A stretch of DNA of 64,000 nucleotides from Agriotes lineatus. Its lineage: Eukaryota; Arthropoda; Insecta; Coleoptera; Elateridae. The number at the start of each line of letters is the position of its first letter. The stretch's first letter is position 1. The notes under the pieces were generated by a model. That model was given only the letters and a program-made list of their open reading frames with translations, was not told where the DNA came from and searched no databases. The translations under genes and the position numbers were made by a program. The stretch covers positions 27,351,495 to 27,415,494 of the forward strand of contig OW679203.1 of the NCBI GenBank assembly GCA_940337035.1. Direction: 5' to 3'. Below, in pieces: positions 34,496-45,450 of this stretch.

Positions 34496-35706
34496 ACTAT
34501 CCACCAGTGACTGCTATGCTTTTTATCCAAATCAAACAGGCTATTTCTGACCTCCAACAAGAAGTTCGATGCGGTCCACCTCAAAATCCAACTCAGGTGT
34601 AGATGTCCAAATAAAACTCAGACTTCACATTACCAGTTCCTAAAAGACTATTTTGTGGATCGTAGCTGTTCAACTTCTTCTGGTACTACCACCACTCAAT
34701 TTCTTCTCCGTTATTCCATTCGTAGCTTCATCTATTATACAGTTTGTTTAAATATTTACTTTTTTTTATATACTAATTACATGATAAAGATCAATTAACT
34801 GAAAGGGGTTTAGTTTCAAATCTTGCTTTTATCGAAATCACATGTACATTTTTTTAAATCAAAATTTTTGTGTTTAGTTTTAAACTTACAATTTACCATA
34901 GTAATATACTAATATCTATTCATTCATATTTTTAAAAATAACACTTCTGCATTACCTTTCAATACAGTTTATTTATATTAATTTGATATTTTAAGTGACT
35001 TTTTCAAATAATTATTCAACTTTTGCCTTTTACCTTTATTCAAACTATATTATGGTTTATTCTGATTGTTAGCTAATATCAAGTATGACTTGAACTCTGA
35101 TATTACCAAGCAACTGCTTTTACTAATTAAAACATTATTTAATCTATATGTTAGAACCTTTCTGTTAAAATACTAATTGCATTACCGGATTTGAATTTTG
35201 TTTGTAATTTATTAAATACTTATACTGTTCTTTTACTACTTAAATTCCCCTTTATACGTTTTAATAATTAGCTAGTTTATCATTTCATAATTAATCCCTA
35301 GCTATGATTAAATTTTAGAAACAAACTATTAGTCTTAAGATGTTACCACCACAATATACATTTCAAAATGTTTCCTTAACGCAGATCCTACTTCCTGCAA
35401 GCTTCTTCAAGCTTCCCCTTCCGCCCAAAGGTAGCAGAAGCATAAATGTAAAGATGTTAAACTACTCAGTTTATGGAAGGACTCTGGCGGGAGCCAGAAC
35501 CGTAGCTTTAAAATGGTTTTCATGTTAAAAACCATTTTTGATAAACGCCCTTCTCCAGAAAATATTTATTTAAATTTTCTTGTTTCCCGCCGCAGTTCTT
35601 CCCATTGATGATGATTTTGGTGATATAAAATGGAGAGATAAGGAAAATCGGCCGCAGGCGACACATATTCTGTATCTCGGATACCGATTTACCATTGGAG
35701 CATATG
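34251..35706. repeat. Tandem duplication, unit 2 of 2 (1456 bp)
   Basis: Direct copy of the preceding unit. Small differences include a deletion of about 13 bp near 35215 and single substitutions, so the duplication is fairly recent. It ends at ATTGGAGCATATGGAGCATA, where unit 1 instead joins the SINE of unit 2. Confidence 0.85.
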
Positions 35707-36028
35707 GAGCATATGAGTCCACGTGTACCAGGGCCTGGACACGCCTACTTTTGCCAGCCAGAACATATGATAGCATATCATAGGCGTAGCAGATTTTCTT
35801 CAACTTCTATTTAAATCGAATAAGCAGGGCGTTCCTTACTACACAACGATCATAGAGCGTACATTATTTGACAATGAAAAATTTATTAGCTTAGTAGAGC
35901 CCAATCCCTAACTTTAAATACAGCACATTAGACTAATTCGACAGAAACCAAGAACAGCAATGCTAGGTCTATAACACCACGGCACTACAAGTGACTGAAG
36001 GCCCGCGTCTGAGATTCAATCGCCGCGT

Positions 36029-36086
36029 CTGAACAGACCCAGATTCTGTATCCCGAATCTGGGATACGGAATCCCCGTATGTTCAG
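36029..36086. repeat. Hairpin with GTATCCC/GGGATAC stem
   Basis: CTGAACA..GATTCTGTATCCC pairs with GGGATACGGAATC..TGTTCAG around a GAATCT loop. The inner stem is perfect over GTATCCC and the outer stem over CTGAACA. It may be a fold-back MITE core or a structured site. No coding. Confidence 0.65.
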
Positions 36087-36099
36087 GGCCTTACGGTTA

Positions 36100-36990
36100 C
36101 AAAACAAAAACTACAATGTTTAAGCAACGAGTTTGCGATGCAAGCAACTATTGATACAATTGTACGAGGCATCTGCAAGGCGAAATAAACCCATTATCAG
36201 CGTTCCACATGTGTCAACAGATAATGCGTTTATGTGAACAAGCAATCCCACAAAAATAGGAAGCTCTACTGCACATTTTCTATCTTCTTTAAACCTCGAT
36301 CGACGTTTTTATAGAAATATAAGCATTCTTTTGTAACGTTATCCTGGCTTAAATCTCATTAAAAAACACAATTAATGAATTTAAAATTTGCACTTAGCTA
36401 ATTTCCTGTTACATTTTACCTTCGAAGCTCACTTTGTTGACAAGATTTTACAGCCACGCCCAAACTTTTGTTAACCTTAGAACCGAAGCAACATTAATGT
36501 AAAAAACGTTGACAACTCCCAGAGTCCAGAGCTAGTTATCTTATAAATTCGTTCTCCCACTCAACGTCAAGCTACAGGATAACGCTGAGTATAAATACAA
36601 GCAGTTTCGCCACTATAAAAAACCGATGGGCAGAACCTTGTCCGGCATCCTGTCCTGTGTGCCTCCAGCTTGCTGGAAGGCAAACTCACGCTACCGCTTC
36701 GCTGTTACAAACTTATTTTTCAAGCTCCGGATCGCAACCAATTCTTACCTTTCAAATTTAATCCTTAACGAAAAGATGTGTTAGACAGCACTTTGTCAAG
36801 AAGTTTCCACAGCTGTGTCGACTGTACCCTCCCTGCGTGACCGGCTATCGGACCGCCAAACAATATTCTTCCCCTGTAATGCCCGGATCATGCAACTGCA
36901 CCGCTAAAACAGAAGGAAGCACGATTCTGTAGCCATCTCCTGCGAATGGAGCTCCAGAAGCCACTTTCCTGGGTGAAAGGTTCCCTGCAA
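36100..36990. other. Unresolved stretch with TATA-like sites
   Basis: The last 400 bp are less AT-rich and contain ACTATAAAAAAC near 36616. This could be a promoter or an LTR of the degenerate retroelement at 37.5-39.1 kb, but no terminal repeat pair was found. Confidence 0.25.
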
Positions 36991-36997
36991 CTATTTA

Positions 36998-37297
36998 TAA
37001 ACATTCATATTTCACTCTGGGTTTGTTTTGGAAGGCTTAAAAATTGCACCGAAGCTCAAAACTCTTTATGAACTAAATCTGTCAAATAATGCAGTTTTGC
37101 CCTATTACAGATATTTGCTTTCTTTCTCGACCAGTCTGATAAAGCAGATTCCGACGCCTTATCCATTTGAAGATTATCGTCCAGAATTTGCAAACCAGCG
37201 GCTGATGACCTGCTTGACAGTGCTATTAAATTGGTTGCCTACCTACCAGAACCACAGAAGCGATCTATTTAGAAATCTTGTAAATCCATTGTACAAG
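36998..37297 (+). pseudogene. Unrecognised coding-like ORF, possible exon or gene fragment
   Basis: A plus-strand frame is open from after TAA at 36995 through 37345. Up to 37297 its composition and residue pattern look protein-like: FANQRLMTCLTVLLNWLPTY and SDLFRNLVNPLYK with helical spacing, as in armadillo/HEAT-type helical repeats. AAG|GTTTGC at 37297 could be a splice donor, after which the frame turns AT-rich. There is no ATG at the start, and stops lie just upstream. I do not recognise the family. It may be an isolated exon, a captured gene fragment or part of a mobile element. Confidence 0.3.
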
Positions 37298-37497
37298 GTT
37301 TGCAGAATTTTAATTTATGTATTTAACAGGATAATCGAATTATTTTGAGTTCTCTCTTGTTTATTTATGTTGTGTAATGTTTCAACGAACCCTTACCTAC
37401 TGCAGCTATCCATTTAAAAGGGCGAGTAACCTGGCTTTCACAACCTGTCAAAATTATAAGTGTACGTTTGTTTGGGATGTTCAAAATACCGTAACAG

Positions 37498-38160
37498 TCA
37501 GAATATTACAGCTTCACTTTTGTGCACACTATTAGCTGTTACACTAAATTTATTATTGAATAGGATATAAGGTCTTGAAGGAATGATCATGTGAAAATCG
37601 TCGTGGTTTGGTATTGGGGAGGGTATTAGTTGATGGTAGTCGCAAATGTCATTAGCAGTTAGTGTTATCTCGAGTGCGAAGAGAAAACTATTTTCGTTCC
37701 CATATGCTTTTACGCTTATTAAATGATCGTATTCATTAAGATCAATCGATGGTTCGTGTGGAAGTATGTATGGTATCTGCTGTTTTGAAATCAACTCAAA
37801 TTCAGCTAGTAGGTTCTTCCACGATGGTGAGGTATAAAATATTTAGATTACTGGTGATTTCCTCTTCAAGCATATCTAGAATTTCTAACAGAAGATTCGA
37901 TACAGTGACCAACTGAAGTTGTAGCAAATGGAGATTAATTAGTGAATAATTTTCTATGTCGAGTAGTGCCGTAGTTTAGATGGCTGATTCAGTTAGTAGC
38001 AGTTGTGATTAAAGAATTGTTTGGTTAGTGTCTAATTTGAATAGTGTTTGATAGTACTTGTTGATCGCTTCGGTCGTCAGCGCCGCTTGGCGTATTGTCT
38101 TTTTTTTCTAATTTGTGATAAAAGCACTTCAAGAGCGACATTGGAAGCGCCAATTGTTAT
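37498..38160 (-). mobile_element. Errantivirus-like env remnant
   Basis: The minus-strand ORF at 37498-37794, and a broken frame upstream of it to about 38100, resemble the ectodomain part of the envelope protein of insect Ty3/gypsy errantiviruses. The similarity lies in a CDYHQLIPSPIP block followed by an IIPSRPYILFNN block. It lies on the same strand as, and 3' to, the reverse transcriptase remnant, which is the expected order. The rest of pol is missing between them, and stops and frameshifts are frequent. Non-functional relic; the env call is weaker than the RT call. Confidence 0.4.
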
Positions 38161-39100
38161 AATAAATAGCTTTTCAAAATCCGGACAATAAAGTGTCGGG
38201 TCGTTTAGTAGTATCTTTGTGTCTTTAGAAATGCTTTTACAAACTCCGGGGTATGTTCAACTTTCTTACCTATCTTTAAATCGTTTATAAGGGGTTTGAT
38301 CATTTTAGTGAAGTATCTTATGAACTTTTGACAATATCTACAGAATCCAAGAAATCTTTTAATTTTTTTCTGAATCATCAAAATTGGATAATTTTCTTTT
38401 ATAGTGTCGAGGTTTGCTTTAACTTTTTGTGATGCTACTACATGTCTGAGATATTCTACTTCATTACGTAGGAATTCACCTTCGTGTAACAAAATTTTTA
38501 AATGGATTTTTCGGATTCTACTGAATACCTCACGTAATCCTGTAATATGCTCTGTAAGTGAAAATATAATAACGTTGTCCAAATATATTAAGCATTGCTC
38601 ATTTGTCAGTCCTTTTAGTTCGTTGTTCATAATCTTTTTAAGCATCTCAACACTGTTTTTAGACCAAAAGGCATACCTAATAATTCAAAATGTCCGTGTG
38701 GAAAAGGTTGTTTTTTCTCTGTCTTCAAGGTCGATTTTCATTTGATGGAAGCCTAAGCTAGGTCAAGGGTGGTAGAATATTGACTTTGTTCTTGTTTGTC
38801 TAATATGTCGTTCATATTAGACACGAAACTTACCTTCGATGGCCTTTGCGTTCAATCTGCGATAGTCCACAGCTATTTTGGTATTTTTGGTATAATCCAT
38901 ATGGGTGCATTCCAAGGCATTTGCTAGGTTTGATCATATTTTTCTTTAACATATTAGCCAATAGAATTTGAACTTATTTTTGATGAATGTATGGATAACT
39001 TTTTTTTTTCTCGTAGATATGGGTTCGTTGTCAGTTGTTCGGATTTGATGCTTTATTTTATTGGTGATTGATAACTGAGTGCCTTGGCAATAAAGTGTTA
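38150..39100 (-). mobile_element. Ty3/gypsy (errantivirus-like) reverse transcriptase remnant
   Basis: Read along the minus strand, successive pieces in shifting frames give the RT order. First comes a segment like the 17.6/297 linker (SYPYIHQK..VQILLANML) near 39020, then MIKPSK. A DYRRLN-type block follows near 38870 and an MPFGL-type block near 38670. The ORF at 38205-38645 contains YLDNVIIFS (YLDD box with the second Asp changed to Asn), a VEYLRHVVAS block and IKRFLGFCRYCQKFI. The start of the RNase H region follows near 38160. The mutated catalytic Asp, several frameshifts and the loss of the following RNase H and integrase show an inactive fragment. Confidence 0.85.
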
Positions 39101-39580
39101 TTCCGTATTATCGTTTTCTTCTCATAATTTATTCTCGTAATTTGATTATAGCAGCTTCTGTACCAATGTAATTTAATTCTACGAGGTGTTAAGTTCAACT
39201 ATTTGTTGCAATTGCGTAAGTTGCTTTAAGTTCAGTTGAATTGTTTCTTTTCGTATATTTTTAACTATAGTTAAAGATGCGTTATTTTCAATTTTGACTA
39301 ATGCATGTGGGATTGCCAAATCTCGCCTATTTTAGTTGACCATCGGTTTGTAGTCAAATTATGCTTTCTAATCTAGGAATATTTATTTAAAATTTGTATT
39401 TTTTCGCATTCTTTCATCGTCTGCTGGTTGATTATAGTACAGTATAGTACATAAGTACAGTTACTTATGCTTCGGTGATTAGTAAATAAATCGATCTTTC
39501 AGCGTCGACCATGAGTTTTGGGTTGAGTTTCGGTAAGTATATGTAAGGCAGTTTAGGTGATGCAAAATTGTTGACATATA

Positions 39581-39630
39581 CCGTGTGATCGAAAACTTTT
39601 ATCCTCTAGAGGAATGTGAATATCTTTAAA
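39581..39630 (+). mobile_element. Solo end of a mariner-type MITE
   Basis: CCGTGTGATCGAAAACTTTT followed by ATCCTCTAGAGG matches the terminal inverted repeat of the element at 51001-51393 and is preceded by TA. No matching second end was seen nearby, so this is a truncated copy. Confidence 0.6.
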
Positions 39631-39749
39631 TATTTAATATATGTTTACAGGAATGAGTAAGGGTACTTAATAATGTAACCTATGTCAGGTCATTTTGTAT
39701 TTTAATTAGCCACCTAGGCTTTAGGGCAGCGTGCCCGTATGTTAAACCC

Positions 39750-41830
39750 TTTTAGTTACTTATTTGGCTTCATCGCCTAATTCCCTAATAATGGTTTTGC
39801 ACATATTTGGCCTCAAGCGCAGTATTTCTCGTCATCTGGGGCACCCCTTTGTTGGTACTTTGACAGCCGGGTGTGAACGCTCGCAAAATTTCCGAACCTT
39901 CTAGAAATTACGCTGTTAGTGCGTCTGCGAGGCCTCGCGCTCTCTTTGTCACCGGAACGTATTTGTTTTATTGGGCGCATCGCCATTGGCTGTCGAGAGT
40001 CACGTGGTAACGCCGTTTTGGCTCACGACACTTCGGGCGTCGTAACGCTTCTTGCTCGGCAGTTCAACTCAGTCCACTGAACAAGGGAGGTGTGTGTCGT
40101 TTAGCGGCGATCTTATTACGCCAAGGCGTAGGTGTGATGGAATTTCATGCCCGGTTCTACGTCGTCAGGTAAGGGAGTGTTCCCTTTAGCTCGTTGTGCG
40201 AGGATCCCGTTGAGGTAGGACATGATTGGGCTAGCTTTGCCGTCGTAGCGGCGTTTGTTGAAGCGCCAGCCTTTGTCGCCATTTTGGGCGCATCCAGACC
40301 ATTCACACCGTCGGCCGTTTTAACGGCGAATTAATTGCCACAGGCAACCTGTTTCCCGCCAGCTGGACCGCATGCCGATCTCTTGGGCCGTCACCAATAA
40401 AACTAAGGTATTTGTAACCATTGAATCATAACCATTGTTGCGGTGTTGCTTCCGCTTGTACGCTCGCTTCGCGGGGGCGTATTTGTGTGCCGCGGTACTC
40501 CATGTGACTAACTTCTTGTGCGCGAGCTTTGCGCCTAACCATGTGAATAATTGCTGAACTCTTGGCATACGTGCTGTAAGGCGGCATCGCCAGTTTGGTC
40601 GCAGTAAAATTGCATGTGCCCGAACTTGATGTGAAATCATGTGCACCGTTAAAAATATACCCTTCGCATCTTAAATTGTTGTCGCGAAGTGGCGTCGCTC
40701 GTTTTTAATCTAATCACTTCCTTCACTTAGGCTTTGCTGTGTTTACCCAAATTATCAAGTGAGCCAGATCACTTCTTATCAGGGCGGTGCCATATTCGCC
40801 AAGTTTTGTGCGAGACGTCTCGTATGTTAGCAACGGCGTCGTGTTCGGCTCGTTGAGTGTTACACGAAGTTATCGATCGCTTGGGCGGCGTAGCACCAGC
40901 TGTGTCATATTCTAAATTCGCCTGCGGGCGTTAGGCTATGTAAGCCCCCTTTTCGGCCAAATATATCTCAGTAACGCGGCCCCCTTTTTGCCTTGCGAAT
41001 TGGGTTTCTAACTAATTCGCCGCATGTCTTTGCGGCGCCGGATTCTGCCGACAGCTACGCTGTTCGAGTCGCCTTTGCTGTTGCATAACTCGATTTTTAT
41101 GAACAAACGTTCCCTTTGTGGGACTCATATGTCAAACTGCTCTTGATTTTGTACAGTTATGGGTGTTGTTTAGTAACAGTAGTGCGCCCATCAGCTGATG
41201 CTTATTTGTAAGAATTAACCCAATGTTTGCGGCACGCTTTGCTGCCCCAATGTAAGAATTGAATAATAGACGCTTATCTAATTAAGAGACTCTTTATTCT
41301 TGGTCGATTTGTGCATGTTCTGTTTCAGCGTGCGCCCATCATTGAGAAGATAAATGTACGGTGGCGCCAGTGAGATCAGAGCGTGCAGGTAAGCTTGGTG
41401 GTGACATTTTCGTGGCTGAAAGAGCCCCACTTCATGATCTAAGTATTTTTGCCATCACGAAATCGTTGTGTGAGTTTATAATTCACGAGTACTTCTATCG
41501 ACGGAGTGTCTTGAATACTTCGCCCCCGTCTAACCGCCCAGGCCCGGTTATTCGGGTTAAGACAGGCTTGGTGGCGCCCTCTTTATTTTACCGTTATTTA
41601 CCGACCCTCTGGCCGTTACCCTTAGATAATGTCGTTAAGAACCCCCTCCCCCCCAACTCCTCTGAAAGTCTAGCCGGCCTATATTGTTGCGGCTGGGTAG
41701 CGGCCTAGGAGAACTTTCGTCCCGATTTCGTCCATTACGGCACGCGCCGGCCGTTTCGTTTATGTATGAGCCGGTGCGGTGTCGTAAAGTCAGTTCAAGA
41801 CCGTAACACATATACAAGTTTGACGCAGTT
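39750..41830. other. CpG-rich non-coding block
   Basis: A long stretch of nearly even base composition with many CpG sites (for example GCCGTCGTAGCGGCG near 40240). ORFs at 40320-40646 (-), 41361-41708 (+) and 41635-41817 (-) lie in it but show no motif, no splice support and mutually overlapping frames. It could be a CpG island with the 5' exon of a gene beyond recognition, or an LTR-type repeat. A tail of similar character is seen at 19.8 and 43.7 kb. Confidence 0.3.
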
Positions 41831-43735
41831 ATTTAACTTTTGCAGAATATTTGATGCAGAACATAAAGTGGTGCTGTGTATGGAAAATTAAGGCAATCAC
41901 TTTAAACATCTGTAGCTGCTTTTGTTATTAACATGTTTTATGTATTTCCTAGAAATGTTTGCATTTGTTAAAATGGCATTACTAACCTTAAACTAGCAGA
42001 TGTAAAATGCCAATGTCACTTTAATTGCCAATAGAAATTAAAATAGAAAACCTCCCCAGAGCACCCTAGAGGAAAAAAGTTTTGTATTGTATGGTATTAG
42101 GTTAAATAATTGTTCGAACTGGTCAGCGAAACATCCTAAGGGTAATTTTCTGATGCTTGAGTCCAATTGCTGCCGTCTTCGGGTGCTTCATAATAACTAT
42201 ATTCAGGGTCAATTGCAAGTTTATAATAGTTATATTCTGGTGCTTTTGTTTCGACAGGTCCTTAATCGTGACAGAGAAATTCTTTAGAAATGAAGTTCCT
42301 GGATCGATTCGATTGTCGGATATAATATGGCTGTTCTGCTGTACGTTATCGATCCATAGTAGTAGGCTTATCAGGAGGTTGGATATTTCGAAGTTTGAAT
42401 ACGTTGGTCCCTGTTAATTTATGGTTTCTAAAAATAATTGGTTACGATAAAAATTGTTAAGCAGGAAATTGTTTTGTAGAGGATTGCTGTAGTGGTTAAG
42501 CAGGCAATGTGTTTACTGATACTGGAAAGAGTTGGGGTTATACTTGCATTTCCTCCAAGCTCGGGAATGGTCTTCAAAGTATTCGAAATTAAAAGCTGGT
42601 ACGGTCATTCTTCGTATGTTTTGTCACTCGGTTATATTCTGTTGTACAGGAGCTGTTTGTTGTACCGGCTTTTATTTTAAAACGTTAAGCGTTTTCTTTA
42701 ATTTTCGCAGGAGTATGATTAGATCTAAATTCTTCTGAGAATTTTAAGATTTCATGGTAGCACTTTCCAAAATCAAAGCTAAAGCTATATTATTATTAAG
42801 GTTAATAGTTATTTATGGTATAAGGATGTTATATTACAAATAATCCACCAGAGAAAAGTTGAGGCCGCTGGACTAGTAGGAGCAAAAGGTAAGTTCGTAA
42901 AATTCGCTATTGGAATTTGGAAATCATGCTTTAGAGCACTAGAAAATTATACTTAATCTTTATTATTGACATTTTATAAACTATTACAAAATTCTTCCCA
43001 ATAAGACCTTGCTCAAATAATCTGCTACACTTGGAATTTCTATAAATTGCAATAATTTTCAATTATGCTTTACAAAAGCAAAACACTGTTATCCAGGAAT
43101 TGCCTAGCAGTTTTACTTACAAGTTCCTAAGCAGGATGCGGTGGGTTTGTCCGAAAGCGCCATTGGTTTAAAAAGGTCTAAACTACAAGACTTGTTTGTG
43201 TACATTCCCAAAACCATATTGCATTTAATTAAAGCAAATAAAATATCCACAGTTGTTGTAACCCAATGTTTATTTACAACATGTAGAATCAGTTCCAAAA
43301 TAAATCTTGCACAAGAGAAACATGTATAAAAACAGAATAGAGGTAGTAAATTTTATACTCATACAAATACCAAATAAAATTGTAAGAGGCCTAAACCTAT
43401 ACCCTGTGGAGTTTAATATATTTGTAGAGAAATGACATTTTAACTTAAGGTGTTTTTTGGTTATAAATGTAGTAATTGTGCCGTTCATTTTACTTACTAG
43501 TTATGAATGTAAGACTGTTTATGTATGTACACAGTCTTATTGGCAAAATGGAATGCAAATAAACTGAATAGAAACTAAACTGGAGTACGATTTTCTTCGC
43601 AATTGCTTACACGAGTACACGTCTCTCAACCATAACCAAACAGAGTACAGGTGTTAACATTTGCATGTGAAGTTCATTTACTTTATGTTGTATGTTTTGC
43701 TCTTGGTGCGGGTCAAAAACGTGATATTTTGAGCT
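41831..43735. other. AT-rich stretch without recognised gene
   Basis: Open frames at 42087-42287, 42157-42417, 42492-42738 and 43113-43488 have no recognised motif. No RNA gene or complete element was seen. Confidence 0.35.
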
Positions 43736-45015
43736 AGTGTTTTATCGGATTTTTCGAATCGGCCGCGGCGTCGTTCTGATTTTGTCCGCCTTTGTCGCGG
43801 CGAGTGTGTTCTGCTCTTAGCAAGTCGCTAGAGTTTACCTGGTATTTCGTCCGATATCTGTTAATGCTGAAATGATGTTGTTTATTCAGCCCGGTTTAGA
43901 CCGTTAGAGATAAGTTAAATGTGATCATTTGAGTTTGGTTTTTTATTATTTTCGAATTGGTTTAACGTTTCGGGATTTTCTAGCTTTTCTCGATCTTGTT
44001 TTTATCGGCCATGTTCCTGTAGCGTGACATTTTGACCAGGCCAGGAATGTTCTGCACCGTAATGCCCTCGTATCGTCCGTACACGTGGTGTCCAGTTCTT
44101 TTGGTGTGCTGACCTTCTTGGATGTATCCTGGCGTTGGGCTGGTTACTGTCGCCGACGGCTAAGATTATTCTCAGAGAGCAATTTCTCCGAGGGAGCATC
44201 AGCTTAAGTTTTTCCTTTATTAACTGGTTACTTGCAAATTGTAGGGAAGAGTGCTACCACGACTCGGACTGAATCCTTTAGATTTACCGTGCAGTTTAAA
44301 TAAGTCGTTGCATTGCCGATTTGCCAGCGGCTTTCATAGGATCTCTACAGGATTCCTCGGATTTCACCTTGTTTTTGTGCGATAATCGTGGATTTGGTCC
44401 TCGTTACATTTATTATTGTGCTGTGTCATTGTTACAGCACATCCGATGAGTTTCACTTAAGGCCTAATTGAAGTTTAACTTGCTTCAGTAATGCCATTCA
44501 CTGTTAAACTATAATAATCTATGAAGTTAGTTCATTTAACATATTTATTATTGTATTTATACATTTGACTGTTATATTTTTAGAACTTATGTTTATTGGG
44601 TGCACCCGGCGGTCCCGCGTACTTAAGATTTTTATCCAAGTGCCATATTATTGACTATTATACATTTGACTATGATTATGGGTTTTCGTTATTGTAAACT
44701 GAGTTCTGACCTGGTTGAGATATTTATTGCATTCACATTATGGTGGTTTTGGTTAACATTTGAGCTTAAGGGTTCTGATTTCTCTATGGGTACATTGCTT
44801 GTATAAAAACTAATTGGCGTCTCTCTTGCATTGATGAATATATTTAACCTTTTATATAGAACTGCAAGCAGTCTTCGCTGTTTAGCTAATCGGCTCCACA
44901 AGTGTGCCCATATAGTTTGCTTTGACTGAGCGTTGACTCAGTTTCTTCTACTAACTGGGTTAATTTTCTATAATTCCTTAGAATAATAAAAAATGTTTAC
45001 ACCTTTAGTATAATG
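43736..45015. other. CpG-bearing block before SDR copy B flank
   Basis: 43.74-44.45 kb is enriched in CpG; the rest grades into AT-rich DNA. No gene was recognised. At 45016-45110 the block ends in a sequence similar to that at 21660-21760 (CTCATGTACAGGGTGTGGT and a TGTATTGAAACAGAT-like part). Confidence 0.3.
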
Positions 45016-45450
45016 TAAGCCCGTGTTACTCATGTACAGGGTGTGGTAAAACATGTACTGTATTTAACTTATTTACATTCCTTTTAATAGGATGTATTGA
45101 AACAGATACACCTATCTTGACGATTCCAACTACCAAAGTCTTTTACTACTTTGCTTAAAACGTGTTACAAAGTTTGTACTGCCGATAGCTCAATTTCATC
45201 ATAACAATTTCCATGTGTTTTATGATTTCAACTAGTAAACTGAAAAGGATGTAACTGAAATTATATCAAAAAGGAATAAAACCAACGATGCAAGATAGGC
45301 TTCATTTAATTGGGATAAGATTTTTCTAACTAATAAAACACATTTTGAGAATATATATCATACGTTAATCAGAATTTATTAATCTTTGCATTGCTTATAC
45401 TTAACAAACAATACAGCGTCATATAAAATATACTACTTTTCTATAAATAT

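Noticed and set aside
40320..40646. 108-codon ORF in the CpG-rich block
   Set aside because: No known motif and no splice support. Long chance ORFs are expected in CpG-rich DNA, and other frames are open as well.
41361..41708. 115-codon ORF on the plus strand
   Set aside because: It begins at GTG rather than ATG, overlaps an opposite-strand ORF and has no recognised domain.
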